Source: Desulfobacteraceae bacterium RAAP-1
Lineage (GTDB): Bacteria; Desulfobacterota; Desulfobacteria; Desulfobacterales; Desulfatirhabdiaceae
Assembly (NCBI GenBank): GCA_001443525.1
Contig: LKPX01000010.1
Location: 1-64,000 of the forward strand
Length of the DNA: 64,000 nt
Reading direction: 5' to 3'
A program made the translations under genes and the position numbers. A model generated the notes under the pieces. It did no database searches. It was not told where the DNA came from and was given only the letters and a program-made list of their open reading frames with translations. Below, piece after piece: positions 33,309 through 42,933 of this stretch (positions are counted from its first letter, which is position 1; each line of letters begins with the position of its first letter).

Positions 33309-35216
33309 ATGACTAACCCGTATGTCGAAGCTTTTGAATCATCCATCAAAACTCCGGATGTGTTTTGGGCAAAAGCAGCCGAAGATCTGCACTGGTACAA
33401 AAAATGGGATAAAGTTCTGGATGACTCGAACAAACCGTTTTACCGCTGGTTCACTGGAGGTGTTGTCAATACCTGTTATAACGCATTGGATTATCACGTT
33501 GAAAACGGCAGGGCCGATCAGACCGCACTGATTTACGACAGCCCAGTCACAGACACCATCAAAAAATATACTTACGCGCAGCTCAGAGATGAAGTTGCGA
33601 TTTTTGCCGGCGCCCTGGCAGCCCAGGGGGTTGTAAAAGGCGACCGGGTTCTGATCTATATGCCCATGATCGCGGAAGCCGCCATTGCCATGCTGGCCTG
33701 CGCCCGGCTGGGCGCGGTCCATTCCGTGGTTTTCGGCGGCTTTGCGGCCAACGAATTGGCAACCCGCATCAACGATGCCAAACCCAAAGTCATTGTTTCG
33801 GCATCCTGCGGCATTGAAATCAAAAGGGTGATTCCCTATAAAGCGCTTCTGGATGGAGCCATTGAAATGGCTGATTCAAAACCGGATGCCTGCATTATTT
33901 TTCAGCGCCCCATGGAAACCGCATCATTGATTGCCGGCCGCGACATTGACTGGGCAACTGCCATCAAAGGCGTCAAGCCACATGACTGTGTACCGGTTGC
34001 GGCCACAGATCCGTTGTATATCCTCTACACTTCCGGAACTACGGGCATTCCTAAAGGCGTTGTCCGCGATAACGGCGGCCACATGGTGGCCCTCAAATGG
34101 ACCATGAAGGCCGTTTACAACGTGGACGCCGGAGACGTTTACTGGGCGGCCTCGGACGTGGGTTGGGTCGTAGGGCATTCCTATATCGTTTACGGACCGC
34201 TTCTGAAGGGCTGTACCACCATCCTTTATGAAGGCAAACCTGTCGGTACACCGGATGCCGGAGCGTTCTGGCGTGTGATTTCCCAGCACAAGGTTAAGGC
34301 TCTCTTTACCGCCCCCACGGCTTTCCGGGCCATTAAGAGAGAAGATCCGGAAGGAAAACTGCTGAAGGATTATGACATATCCTGCTTTGCCACACTTTTT
34401 CTGGCAGGGGAAAGATCCGATCCCGATACTTTGAAATGGGCGGAAACTCATATCGGTGTTCCTGTCATTGATCACTGGTGGCAGACGGAAACCGGATGGG
34501 CCATTGCCGCCAACTGCATGGGGCTTCATCACTATCCGGTTGTCTATGGCTCGCCCACCAAACCGGTTCCGGGATGGAATGTGCAGGTCGTGAATCCGGA
34601 AAATGAAGTTGTAAAAACAGGCGATATCGGGGCATTGGTGGTTAAACTGCCGCTGCCTCCCGGAAGTTTGCCCACGTTGTGGAACAATGATGATGGATTT
34701 GTGAAATCTTACCTGGATGAATTCCCTGGATATTACAAAACGGCCGATGCCGGTTATATGGATGAAAACGGCTATGTCTATGTCATGTCCCGAACCGATG
34801 ATATCATCAATGTGGCCGGCCACAGGCTTTCCACCGGTGCTATGGAAGAAATTCTGGCAGACCATCCCCAGGTTGCCGAGTGCGCGGTTCTGGGGGTGGC
34901 GGATGACTTGAAAGGTCAGGTTCCTATCGGGTTTTTGGTTTTGAATGCTGGTGTGACCCGAGACCATAAAGAGATTGTTAAAGAAGTTGTGCAGATGGTC
35001 AGAGATCGCATCGGACCGGTGGCCTCGTTTAAAACCGCTACAGTGGTCAAACGGCTTCCCAAAACCCGTTCCGGGAAGATTCTGAGGGGCACCATCCAGA
35101 AAATTGCCGACAACAAAGAGTATAAGCTGCCGGCAACCATTGATGATCCAGCGACCCTGGATGAAATGGCAGTGGCTCTGACATCTATTGGATACGCCAA
35201 GGCAAAAAAATCATGA
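33309..35216 (+). CDS. prpE: propionyl-CoA synthetase
   Basis: A 635-residue AMP-forming acyl-CoA synthetase. It has the PrpE form of the key motifs: KWDKVLDDSNKPFYRWF near residue 30, YTSGTTGIPKGVVRDNGGH near 245, DHWWQTETGW near 395 (Acs has DTWWQTETGG), MSRTDDIINVAGHRLSTG near 495 and the catalytic Lys in KTRSGKILR near 590. It activates propionate, with acetate or butyrate as likely side substrates. AGAAAGGAG is ten bases upstream. Ends with a strong terminator. Confidence 0.93.
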   Translation: MTNPYVEAFESSIKTPDVFWAKAAEDLHWYKKWDKVLDDSNKPFYRWFTGGVVNTCYNALDYHVENGRADQTALIYDSPVTDTIKKYTYAQLRDEVAIFAGALAAQGVVKGDRVLIYMPMIAEAAIAMLACARLGAVHSVVFGGFAANELATRINDAKPKVIVSASCGIEIKRVIPYKALLDGAIEMADSKPDACIIFQRPMETASLIAGRDIDWATAIKGVKPHDCVPVAATDPLYILYTSGTTGIPKGVVRDNGGHMVALKWTMKAVYNVDAGDVYWAASDVGWVVGHSYIVYGPLLKGCTTILYEGKPVGTPDAGAFWRVISQHKVKALFTAPTAFRAIKREDPEGKLLKDYDISCFATLFLAGERSDPDTLKWAETHIGVPVIDHWWQTETGWAIAANCMGLHHYPVVYGSPTKPVPGWNVQVVNPENEVVKTGDIGALVVKLPLPPGSLPTLWNNDDGFVKSYLDEFPGYYKTADAGYMDENGYVYVMSRTDDIINVAGHRLSTGAMEEILADHPQVAECAVLGVADDLKGQVPIGFLVLNAGVTRDHKEIVKEVVQMVRDRIGPVASFKTATVVKRLPKTRSGKILRGTIQKIADNKEYKLPATIDDPATLDEMAVALTSIGYAKAKKS

Positions 35217-35294
35217 TATAATCACGGGTCAAAATTGAAGAGCGCTGCCGATGTAAAGATTTTTTGGCATCTCCCTCCGATTGGTTTTCTCATC

Positions 35295-35340
35295 AACAGC
35301 CGGTGCTGTCGCATTTTAACAGCGCCGGCTGTTGTGTTTC
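35295..35340 (+). terminator. intrinsic terminator after prpE
   Basis: A 15-bp stem with one internal mismatch (35295-35309 with 35319-35333, nine-base loop), followed by gtgtttc. It lies about 80 bases after prpE and separates it from the convergent BKACE operon. Confidence 0.8.
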
Positions 35341-35458
35341 CAGAACGATGGTACTTACTGAAAACGTGAGGGATTATCGCCCCTATTCTGCAGAAAGATT
35401 ACGGATGATATCTGATTTCTGATTTATTTTTTGACCGGGTTTTTATATCGGCGCCTAC

Positions 35459-36379
35459 CTAAAAATTCACTTGCTCCAATCCTTTAAGGCCCAGTATCTG
35501 CCTGGCTTCATCGGGCGTCGCCAGCTCAATTCCCAATTCACGGGCGATAGTCGCAATCTTGACGACCTGGTCGGCGCTGCTCTTGGCCAGAACCCCTTTA
35601 GAGAGATATATGCTGTCTTCGAGGCCCACGCGAGCATGCCCTCCCATGATAAGAGATCCCGTGCACATGGGGATCTGGTGGCGGCCTGCAGCACATACAG
35701 AGAACTGGAATTCGCCGATTTGCCTTTGGGCCGTGTTCACCAGAAAGACAAGATTCTCCAGAGTAGCGGGAATCCCCCCAAGTATCCCCATAACGAACTG
35801 CAGATAGACGGGCTGTCTGGCGACACCCTTCTGCAGAAGAAATGCGAGATTGTTGATCATGCCGACATCATATATCTCAAATTCCGGCCTGGCGCCGTTT
35901 GCGTAAATGATCTCCAGATACTGACGCATTGTCTTGAAGGTGTTGGGAAAGATGAAATCCTCCGTTCCTTCGAGATAAGGTTTCTCCCAGTCGTATTTCC
36001 ATCGGGAAATATTGTCCTTGATATGAAAGAGAGCGAAGTTGAGGGATCCTGCGTTTAGCGAAGTCAACTCCGGTTTGAGATTCGATGCGACACGAACCCG
36101 ATTTTCCACCGATTCTCCGAGCTTTCCGCCAGTAGTGAAGCAGAGTACGATGTCACAGCGACGTTTCACCGCTTCGGCAATTTCCCGAAAAAGCGCCTGA
36201 TCTGCGTTCGGAAGCCCCGTCTCCGGATCCCGTACATGGAGATGGGCCACGGCGGCTCCGGCCTTATGCACACGAACAGCTTCCTCGATCAGTTGTTTCG
36301 GGGTGACAGGCAGATAGGGCGACATGCTCGGTGTGTGAATGGCTCCGGTCAAGGCGGCGGTGATGATTCTCTTGTTCAT
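35459..36379 (-). CDS. beta-keto acid cleavage enzyme (BKACE, DUF849)
   Basis: A 306-residue member of the BKACE family, typified by 3-keto-5-aminohexanoate cleavage enzyme Kce. The family condenses a beta-keto acid with acetyl-CoA to give acetoacetate and a new CoA ester. The metal-binding HLHVRD (His46, His48) is present, as are FTTGG near 81-85, the NTFKTM segment, YDVGM and the C-terminal GGHARVGLED. The substrate differs between subfamilies (including dehydrocarnitine) and is not fixed by these motifs. Last gene of the operon begun by the XRE-cupin regulator; GGGAG precedes the ATG. Confidence 0.92.
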   Translation of the reverse strand: MNKRIITAALTGAIHTPSMSPYLPVTPKQLIEEAVRVHKAGAAVAHLHVRDPETGLPNADQALFREIAEAVKRRCDIVLCFTTGGKLGESVENRVRVASNLKPELTSLNAGSLNFALFHIKDNISRWKYDWEKPYLEGTEDFIFPNTFKTMRQYLEIIYANGARPEFEIYDVGMINNLAFLLQKGVARQPVYLQFVMGILGGIPATLENLVFLVNTAQRQIGEFQFSVCAAGRHQIPMCTGSLIMGGHARVGLEDSIYLSKGVLAKSSADQVVKIATIARELGIELATPDEARQILGLKGLEQVNF

Positions 36380-36409
36380 GGCATTCTGCTCCCTTTGATT
36401 TTTGAATAT

Positions 36410-37363
36410 CTAATTGCGGTATCTTTCAAATTCCTGAATAAAATCTTCCACCATTTTTTCAAGCGGGTACTCAATCTTCATGCCCCACTCGGAACGTGCG
36501 CACTCATCATCGATTCTGAGGGATCCCAGTTCGCGCAGGAGTTCCACCACGACAGGATTGGGTGTAAAGGTGAGATCTGCTCCAGGAATCCGATTCCGAA
36601 CGATCTCCACCAGTTCTTTGGCGGAAAACGGGGGGAAAATTCCGGCCAGATTGTATATCCGGGTCAGGATCTTTGCAGGATCGGCCTTCGCAAGATTCAT
36701 CAACGCCTGCGCCGCGTCCTTGAAGTAAACCACTGCGCAGCGGGTCTCCGGATCACACTCCAGCACGTACGGAAGTCCCCTGAGGGGATATTCGATGGCC
36801 CATGCGTTGTAGATGGACATGTGCGCAGTCCGTGCTCCCGGTCCGACAACGGATGGAAGCCGCATGCCTCGAAAGTCGAGCCCGAACTTGCGATGATAAA
36901 ACCGTCCGAGGAGCTCGCCGAAGGTCTTGGAAACCCCGTAGAAGCTCGAAGGTCTCTGGATAGTGCGGTCATCGATCATATCTCCCGGAATATCCTTGCT
37001 ATAAGTTGCGATGGTGCTCCCATAAATGACTTGAGACATCCTCTTTATACGCGCCGCCTCAAGGACGTTATAGGTTCCGATGACATTTGCATCGAAGGCG
37101 GCGACATGGTCTTTCTCAGACGGGAGTGAAAGCATTCCACCGAGATGAAAAATACGGCTGACACCATACTTCTCTACGCAATCCATAAGGGTAGGCAAAT
37201 GAGCCAGGGAGCCTTGCTCGAAGAAAAACTGACCCTTGATCTCCATTAGCGGGCCCTGCACCGGCGCGACGTCGAAAAGAACGGGCCGCTCGCCCGATTC
37301 TATCAAGAGTCGCGCCAGGCAAGATCCGATAAAGCCTGTACCCCCTGTAATAAGGGTCGTCAT
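36410..37363 (-). CDS. NAD-dependent epimerase/dehydratase-like protein
   Basis: A 317-residue short-chain (extended SDR) protein. Nucleotide-binding GGTGFIGS at residues 7-14, an active-site set Ser (YGSTIATYS) and Tyr-x3-Lys (FYGVSKTFGE), and a C-terminal substrate domain. Similar proteins include UDP-sugar epimerases and threonine 3-dehydrogenase. In this operon, with no sugar genes, oxidation or epimerisation of the imported hydroxy or amino acid is more plausible than cell-wall work. The start at 37361-37363 follows AAGGAG ten bases upstream; a longer frame to 37534 enters the next gene. Confidence 0.88.
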   Translation of the reverse strand: MTTLITGGTGFIGSCLARLLIESGERPVLFDVAPVQGPLMEIKGQFFFEQGSLAHLPTLMDCVEKYGVSRIFHLGGMLSLPSEKDHVAAFDANVIGTYNVLEAARIKRMSQVIYGSTIATYSKDIPGDMIDDRTIQRPSSFYGVSKTFGELLGRFYHRKFGLDFRGMRLPSVVGPGARTAHMSIYNAWAIEYPLRGLPYVLECDPETRCAVVYFKDAAQALMNLAKADPAKILTRIYNLAGIFPPFSAKELVEIVRNRIPGADLTFTPNPVVVELLRELGSLRIDDECARSEWGMKIEYPLEKMVEDFIQEFERYRN

Positions 37364-37382
37364 ATCAAAAAAAGCTCCTTTT

Positions 37383-38603
37383 TTATTGCCCCATCCTGCA
37401 GCCTGTCTGGTCGCAGGGAACTTCCACATCCTTTGCAGGAACCTCAACAGCAGGGCCGACGAAGGCGTGCTTGAAGAACGGGTTGTTCTTGACGATCTCG
37501 GCGGTCCAGTAAGGCACCTGGGCCTGGTGGTCACACGCTCTCATGGTCCAGGTGCCTGCGGGACCTTCATAGGTCAGACCTTCCCATGCCTTGATGACCT
37601 TGTTCACATCCGTCGTTCCGGCCTTTTTAACGGCTTCAGCCCAGAACATGACGGCCATGTAAGATTTACCGCGAAGCCAGGTGGGGTAATGACCTTCATC
37701 CTTGTAGAATTTCTGGACGAATTCTTCGTTTTTTTTCGTAGGAATCGAAACCATGTAGATTTCAGCGCCCATATCGCCCAGAATCAGATTGTCGTCTCCA
37801 AGAGATTCGATCATTACTTCATCGTTGATGTAGTAACTGACGACTTTGGCCTTGAGTCCCATGGGCCTTCCCTGCTTTAGGAGCAGTGTAAGGTCGTTTC
37901 CCCAGTTGGGAGTGAAAATGACATCCGGAGCTGCGGCGATAAGCTGGCTGGCATAGGGAGCAAAGTCCTTGGTCCCCAGTGGGTGATATATCTCAGCAAC
38001 AGTCCGTGCTTTGGGATTGAGCTGGAGAAGCTTTTTCTTGAAAGCATCGACAGCCTCATGGCCAAAAGAATAATCCTGTGCGATGATCCCAATTTTCTGA
38101 AATCCCTTCTTAACGATCATCTGTGCAATGGCAAAGGAGCGTCCGTCGGTGCTGCCGCCCGGCCGGAAAAAGTTTCTGTTGCACTTCTCTCCCGTCATGC
38201 TGGCGGCATCCATTCCATAGGTAAACATGATGACATTTTGTCTTTTGGCTAACTGGGACATGGCTTCCCCCACAGAGCTTCCAGTTCCGCCGCAGAAGAA
38301 TTTAACGTTATCTTTGAGGATCACGGTTTGGGCCTTGCGCGTAGCCACATCCGGCTTCAGTTCGGAATCGATGGGAATGACCTGCACCTTTTCGCCCAAA
38401 AGGCCACCACCTTCATTGATGACCTTTGCCGCGTACTGAACGCCCTCAAGGTAACGCGTCCCGATGTCCTTGAAGGTTCCGGAGAGAGGTTCCGTCACCC
38501 CAAGCTTAATGGTGTCTTCCGATTGAGCCGCATTCGGCACTATCAGTGACATCAACACAAAAAAAATCGCCAGAATCCCAAGACTCCACATTCCCTTTTT
38601 CAT
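37383..38603 (-). CDS. Liv-type ABC substrate-binding protein (2)
   Basis: A 406-residue periplasmic binding protein. Signal peptide to about residue 28 (VPNAAQSED), then a Peripla_BP_6 domain (IKLGVTEPLSGTFKDIGTRY, KFFCGGTGSSVGEAMSQLA, IGIIAQDYSFGHEAV, DVIFTPNWGNDL). The C-terminal part has several Cys (TMRACDHQAQVPYW, CDQTGCRMGQ), seen in relatives binding aromatic or other non-standard ligands. AGGAGG is seven bases from the ATG. Its place beside HADH and BKACE genes argues for a beta-hydroxy acid or quaternary-amine ligand rather than leucine. Confidence 0.92.
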   Translation of the reverse strand: MKKGMWSLGILAIFFVLMSLIVPNAAQSEDTIKLGVTEPLSGTFKDIGTRYLEGVQYAAKVINEGGGLLGEKVQVIPIDSELKPDVATRKAQTVILKDNVKFFCGGTGSSVGEAMSQLAKRQNVIMFTYGMDAASMTGEKCNRNFFRPGGSTDGRSFAIAQMIVKKGFQKIGIIAQDYSFGHEAVDAFKKKLLQLNPKARTVAEIYHPLGTKDFAPYASQLIAAAPDVIFTPNWGNDLTLLLKQGRPMGLKAKVVSYYINDEVMIESLGDDNLILGDMGAEIYMVSIPTKKNEEFVQKFYKDEGHYPTWLRGKSYMAVMFWAEAVKKAGTTDVNKVIKAWEGLTYEGPAGTWTMRACDHQAQVPYWTAEIVKNNPFFKHAFVGPAVEVPAKDVEVPCDQTGCRMGQ

Positions 38604-38641
38604 GCCTTACCTCCTGTTTTGTGTTGGTTTATTAAGTGATT

Positions 38642-39352
38642 TCAGACCTCCAGGTAATTACGTCTCACCTCCTCAGCAGCCATGAGGGCCGGCATATCAC
38701 CTTGAAAAACCATCAGCCCCTTGCTCATAATGTAAAATCTGTCCGCCACCTTAACAGCGGCTTTGAAATTTTGTTCCACCATAAGTATTGTAACCCCGGC
38801 CTTGCGAACTGCGGAAAGCATTTCCAGCACATCTTTCACAATGAGAGGGGCCAGCCCCTCGGTGGGTTCATCTACAAGAATCAGCTTTGGATTACCCATG
38901 AGAGTCCTGGCCACGGTAAGCATCTGCTGCTCGCCCCCCGAGAGATGTATGCCTTTGTTTCCGCATCTCTCCTTGAGTCGAGGGAAAACGCTGTAAACCC
39001 GGTCCACAGTCCATGGCTCCCTCGGAACACCACCATTTTTCACCTGTTTCATTCCGATGAGCAGGTTCTCATGAACGGTAAGACTCCGAAATATGCGGCG
39101 CTCTTCCGGAACATAGCCTACTCCCAAACGGGCGATCTGGTGCGGCCGCATTCCCACCAATTCTTGCCCCTCAAACCGGATTCCGCCATGGCTGGGGCGC
39201 ACCATGCCCATGATGCTCTTGAGCGTCGTCGATTTTCCGACGCCATTTCTCCCCAGCAGACAGACTAACTCCCCTTCTTTCAAATCGAAGGACACCCCGT
39301 GCAGGACATGGCTCTTACCGTAATGGCTGTGGATATTCGAAACCTCTATCAT
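38642..39352 (-). CDS. livF: Liv-type ABC ATPase LivF (2)
   Basis: A 236-residue ATPase: Walker A GRNGVGKST (about residues 33-41), the LivF-specific GVGYVPEERRIFRSLTVHEN stretch, signature LSGGEQQM, Walker B LILVDEPTEGLAP and switch VEQNFKAAV. Coupled to the upstream LivG gene by ATGA (39349-39352). Part of the second Liv-type transporter. Confidence 0.94.
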   Translation of the reverse strand: MIEVSNIHSHYGKSHVLHGVSFDLKEGELVCLLGRNGVGKSTTLKSIMGMVRPSHGGIRFEGQELVGMRPHQIARLGVGYVPEERRIFRSLTVHENLLIGMKQVKNGGVPREPWTVDRVYSVFPRLKERCGNKGIHLSGGEQQMLTVARTLMGNPKLILVDEPTEGLAPLIVKDVLEMLSAVRKAGVTILMVEQNFKAAVKVADRFYIMSKGLMVFQGDMPALMAAEEVRRNYLEV

Positions 39353-40098
39353 AAGTGATCTTCCCCCAAATAGGCGTCTTTAACCCGCTGATCGCTGCGA
39401 ATGATATCGGGAGCGCCTGATATGAGAATTTTTCCGTAATGGAGCACCGATATGGTATCGGCAAGAGAAAAAACCACATCCATGTCGTGTTCGATGATGA
39501 TGAGAGTGAGCCCCGCCGTTACACGGTCGATCGTTTCGATAGCCTGGACCGTCTCTTCACGAGTCATTCCGGCAGTAGGTTCGTCCAGCAAAATCAGATC
39601 GGGATCGGTTGAAAGGGCGATGCCTATCTCAAGCGCTCGCTGCTGCCCGTAGGAAAGGGCGCTAACGGGCACGTGTAACACATCTTTTAGGCCGAGATTT
39701 TCGGCGATGGCCGCTGTTCTCTCGTTGATCCGGGCGTTGCTGTCGGGCTTGCGGAGGAAATGATACCTCAGGCCGTACCGCGACCGGACTCCTGAGCGGA
39801 TATTTTCGAAAACGCTCAGTTCCTGGAAAACGTTGGTAATCTGAAAGGAGCGGGAAATACCGAGCCGGTTCAGCGCATAAGCGGATTTTCGGGAAATATC
39901 CTGTCCCTTGAAGCGAATGGTGCCAGAGGATGCCCGGAATTTCCCGCTGATGATGTTGAAGAGAGTTGTCTTCCCGGCGCCGTTGGGGCCAATGACAGCA
40001 TGTCGCTCCTTTCGCTTGACCGTGAATTGCACGCCACTCAGAACGGCAAGACCGGAATAATCCTTATAAACATCTATAATCTCAAGGCAGTCGGTCAC
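39349..40098 (-). CDS. livG: Liv-type ABC ATPase LivG (2)
   Basis: A 249-residue ATPase: Walker A GPNGAGKTT (about residues 38-46), SRSFQITNVFQEL as Q-loop region, signature variant LSYGQQRALE, Walker B LILLDEPTAGMT and switch IEHDMDVVFSL. ATGA overlaps link it to livM upstream and livF downstream. Confidence 0.94.
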   Translation of the reverse strand: MTDCLEIIDVYKDYSGLAVLSGVQFTVKRKERHAVIGPNGAGKTTLFNIISGKFRASSGTIRFKGQDISRKSAYALNRLGISRSFQITNVFQELSVFENIRSGVRSRYGLRYHFLRKPDSNARINERTAAIAENLGLKDVLHVPVSALSYGQQRALEIGIALSTDPDLILLDEPTAGMTREETVQAIETIDRVTAGLTLIIIEHDMDVVFSLADTISVLHYGKILISGAPDIIRSDQRVKDAYLGEDHL

Positions 40099-41102
40099 AA
40101 TATTGTTTCCTCCGTCACAACTCTGTCGCCCGGTTCATCGCCACTTTTGCCCGAAAAAACTCCCGGAATCTTTTGGATAATCTGGGAAAGTCCTCCGGGC
40201 ATGACCAGCACCATGAAGACAAAGATGAGCCCCATGAACAACGGCCAGTGATCGGTCAGATCACTTAGATAACTCTGCACGATGATATAAACAAAGGTTC
40301 CCAGGATAGGCCCCCAGAATGTTCCCGTTCCCCCTACAAAGGCCATGAGGAGTACCGTCGTGGTCATATCGACGCTTATGGCTGAAATGGAGACAAACTG
40401 AAAGTGGAGACTGTAGAAGGCGCCCGCCAATCCGGCTGCCGCCCCGGTGAAAACAAAGAGGAGCAGACGGCTGATGTGAGTGTTGTATCCCAGGAAATTC
40501 ATGCGCTCCTCATTTTCCCTGATGAGAAGCACCGTCCGCCCCATGGCGGTATGGGTGAAATACCAGCAAAACACAATGGCCATTCCAATGATGACAAGAG
40601 TAAAGTAATAAAAGCTTGTGATGCCGGCCAATTGGATGGTGATTGAACCTATGCTGATGTTGGGACGTGTGATGCTCAGGCCGTCGTCGCCGCCTGTCAC
40701 GGAACTCCATTTGGTGGCAACAACATAAAAAAGCGAATTGAAGGCCAGCGTGAGCAATGCGAAATAAGCGCCTTTTGTTCGCAAAAGAAGGCTTCCAACC
40801 ACCAGACCCACAAGGATAGCCATCAAAACCGCCAAAAAGATGTCGCTCCATATGGAGATACCCGGAATACAGACCAAAGCCACAGCGGCGGTGAATGCTC
40901 CTGTGCCGAAAAACATGGCGTGCCCGAAAGAGAGAAGCCCCGCATACCCCAGCAGTAAATTATAGCTTACAGCATAGAGGGCAAAGAAAATGATCTCCGT
41001 CAGCATGGCCACCTGATACTGTCTGAGGGCAAAGGGCGCCAGCCCACCCACCAGAAAGAGAACAGCAATTACAAAATGAGACGCTTTTTTCTGAAAGATC
41101 AT
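40095..41102 (-). CDS. livM: Liv-type ABC permease LivM (2)
   Basis: A 335-residue permease with about ten hydrophobic helices, the LLLGYAGLLSFGHAMFFGTGA motif near residues 49-69, the LRTKGAYFALLTLAF loop near 106-120 and the C-terminal LLMAFVGGTGTFWGPILG stretch. Coupled by ATGA to livH (41099-41102) and livG (40095-40098). Confidence 0.93.
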   Translation of the reverse strand: MIFQKKASHFVIAVLFLVGGLAPFALRQYQVAMLTEIIFFALYAVSYNLLLGYAGLLSFGHAMFFGTGAFTAAVALVCIPGISIWSDIFLAVLMAILVGLVVGSLLLRTKGAYFALLTLAFNSLFYVVATKWSSVTGGDDGLSITRPNISIGSITIQLAGITSFYYFTLVIIGMAIVFCWYFTHTAMGRTVLLIRENEERMNFLGYNTHISRLLLFVFTGAAAGLAGAFYSLHFQFVSISAISVDMTTTVLLMAFVGGTGTFWGPILGTFVYIIVQSYLSDLTDHWPLFMGLIFVFMVLVMPGGLSQIIQKIPGVFSGKSGDEPGDRVVTEETIL

Positions 41103-41959
41103 TGTTTTGCACCAAAAAGTCCGGAGGGTTTGACGATCAAAACACCCGCCATGAGCAGGTACACCAAGGCAAGCGACAGCTTCGGGAAAAGCAACACTCC
41201 GAACGATTGAAGTTCGCCGATAAGAAGAGACGCCGCCACAGCACCTCCAAGGCTTCCGAATCCGCCCACTACAATGACCACGAAAGCATCCACCAGTATC
41301 TCGTGAGCCATTCCGGGATATGTGGAAAGCAGGGGGCCCGCTATGACGCCCGCGAATCCCGAAAGTGCGGAGCCAAAGGCGAAAACTCCCATCATAACAA
41401 GAGGTACGTTGATCCCTAGGGCGTCCACCATCTCACCATCGTTCACCGACGCCCTGAGCACAATGCCCATACGGGTCTTATACAGGATTAAAGCCATGGC
41501 CACGCCAACCATAATGGCGCAAAAAATGACAAAAAGCCTGTAAACCGGATAGATAATTCCGAACAAATGGATGCTCTTAGAAAGAAAGCCGGTGATATTC
41601 ACCGCCAAGGGATAGTTGCCCCAGATCCACTTCACAAGTTCCGTTATGATATAAGCCAGTCCAAAGGTAAGAAGCAACTCATGCAAATGACCATGTATAT
41701 GGACGCGGCGCAGCAAAAACCGCTCCACCAGGGCGCCCAGGATGAATAGAAGCAGGGGGCAGAAAATCACAGATGGCCAGAACAGACCTGTGGTCGTCAC
41801 CTGTGTATAAGAGAAATATGCCCCCAGCATGTACATGGCCGCATGGGCGAAGTTCAGGACGTTCATCATCCCAAAAACCAGTGTCAGGCCTGCGGAAACC
41901 AGAAAGAGAAGGCCCGCATAGGCCAATCCATGGAGGGAAAAAACAAAAATCTCATTCAT
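41099..41959 (-). CDS. livH: Liv-type ABC permease LivH (2)
   Basis: A 286-residue permease with eight or so hydrophobic helices. FSLHGLAYAGLLFLVSAGLTL and MNVLNFAHAAMYMLGAYF near the N-terminus and VVIVVGGFGSLGGAVAASL near the C-terminus are LivH features. The ATG at 41957-41959 overlaps the HADH stop as ATGA; a frame extending to 42103 encodes charged sequence inside the previous gene and is rejected. Confidence 0.93.
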   Translation of the reverse strand: MNEIFVFSLHGLAYAGLLFLVSAGLTLVFGMMNVLNFAHAAMYMLGAYFSYTQVTTTGLFWPSVIFCPLLLFILGALVERFLLRRVHIHGHLHELLLTFGLAYIITELVKWIWGNYPLAVNITGFLSKSIHLFGIIYPVYRLFVIFCAIMVGVAMALILYKTRMGIVLRASVNDGEMVDALGINVPLVMMGVFAFGSALSGFAGVIAGPLLSTYPGMAHEILVDAFVVIVVGGFGSLGGAVAASLLIGELQSFGVLLFPKLSLALVYLLMAGVLIVKPSGLFGAKQ

Positions 41960-42933
41960 CTGTCTTGCTCTCCGCCGTCTGATGACTGCGGCGGAACAAT
42001 TTCGTGCAAGATCCGCAGAAGAACGGCATCGCGTTGCTCGATGACCTTCCGTACCCTTTCCGGCGTCCACAGATAGAATCCCCGCCCTGACTTTACTCCG
42101 CATGCTCCGTTGGCGGTCAAATCAGCTATAAGTGGTGAAGGTTCGGAGGATGATTCGAGATAAGGAAAAAGATATTTTTGAATGTCGGAGGTCAAATCCA
42201 GACCCGCCAGGTCGGCAGTCTCAAGAGGCCCGATAAAAGCCATACGCAGTCCAAATCCATATTTGACAATTTTGTCTATATCTTCGGCACTGGCGATATT
42301 GTTGTGGCAGAGGGAAATAGCCTCCCTCCACATGGCGTGCTGGAGACGGTTTCCAAGAAACCCCGGCACATCCTTGAGAACCCGGACGGGGATTTTTCCC
42401 ACCTTTTCCATGAGGCCGTAAACGGTTTCGAACGCCGCATCGTCAGTGTGCGCCCCCTTGATCACTTCAACACACGGAAGTACATGGGGAGGATTCCAGA
42501 AATGGCTGCCCAGAAAGCGTCCTTTGTGTTTCAAGACTTCGCTGATTTCTGTGATGCTGATGGCAGATGTATTGCTGGAAAAAAGGGTCTCGGGTGAAGC
42601 AAACCGTTCAAGCTCGGCGTACAGGGTCCTCTTGGCCTCAAGATTTTCTAAGATGGCCTCGATAATGTAATGAGGGCCTTTGCAGGATGTTTCGATGGAG
42701 GAACAGAGAGTGATATGGTCCAGACAGCGGTCGATATCCTCACTTGTTGCAAGATGGAGTTCTATAAACACCTTGAAATTTGCTGCTATTCGGTCCTTAG
42801 CCGTTTTCAGAACCGCTGGGTTCGCATCATAAAGGTTAACTCTGTAACCGGCAGAAGCGAAAACTTGTGCAATTCCGTGACCCATGAGACCGGCCCCGAG
42901 CACCCCGACATACTGGATATCATTAATCTCCAT
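41956..42933 (-). CDS. 3-hydroxyacyl-CoA / L-carnitine dehydrogenase-like
   Basis: A 325-residue NAD-dependent beta-hydroxy acid dehydrogenase. The Rossmann motif GAGLMGHGIA (residues 13-22) is followed by the Glu-rich IIEAILENLEAK, SSNTSAISIT, the catalytic SHFWNPPHVLPCVEV (His) and KDVPGFLGNRLQHA (Asn). 3-hydroxybutyryl-CoA dehydrogenase, L-carnitine dehydrogenase and lambda-crystallin/gulonate dehydrogenase share this build. Because the same operon ends in a BKACE enzyme, oxidation of a free beta-hydroxy acid (carnitine-like) to the beta-keto acid is attractive, but it is inference. It overlaps the regulator gene by 11 bases. Confidence 0.9.
   Translation of the reverse strand: MEINDIQYVGVLGAGLMGHGIAQVFASAGYRVNLYDANPAVLKTAKDRIAANFKVFIELHLATSEDIDRCLDHITLCSSIETSCKGPHYIIEAILENLEAKRTLYAELERFASPETLFSSNTSAISITEISEVLKHKGRFLGSHFWNPPHVLPCVEVIKGAHTDDAAFETVYGLMEKVGKIPVRVLKDVPGFLGNRLQHAMWREAISLCHNNIASAEDIDKIVKYGFGLRMAFIGPLETADLAGLDLTSDIQKYLFPYLESSSEPSPLIADLTANGACGVKSGRGFYLWTPERVRKVIEQRDAVLLRILHEIVPPQSSDGGEQDR

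Noticed and set aside
33924-34967. 347-codon antisense frame opposite prpE
   Set aside because: Shadow produced by the codon use of prpE; no start signal and no recognisable protein.
36236-37129. 297-codon plus-strand frame across the BKACE and epimerase genes
   Set aside because: It crosses two identified minus-strand genes and their spacer and resembles no protein.
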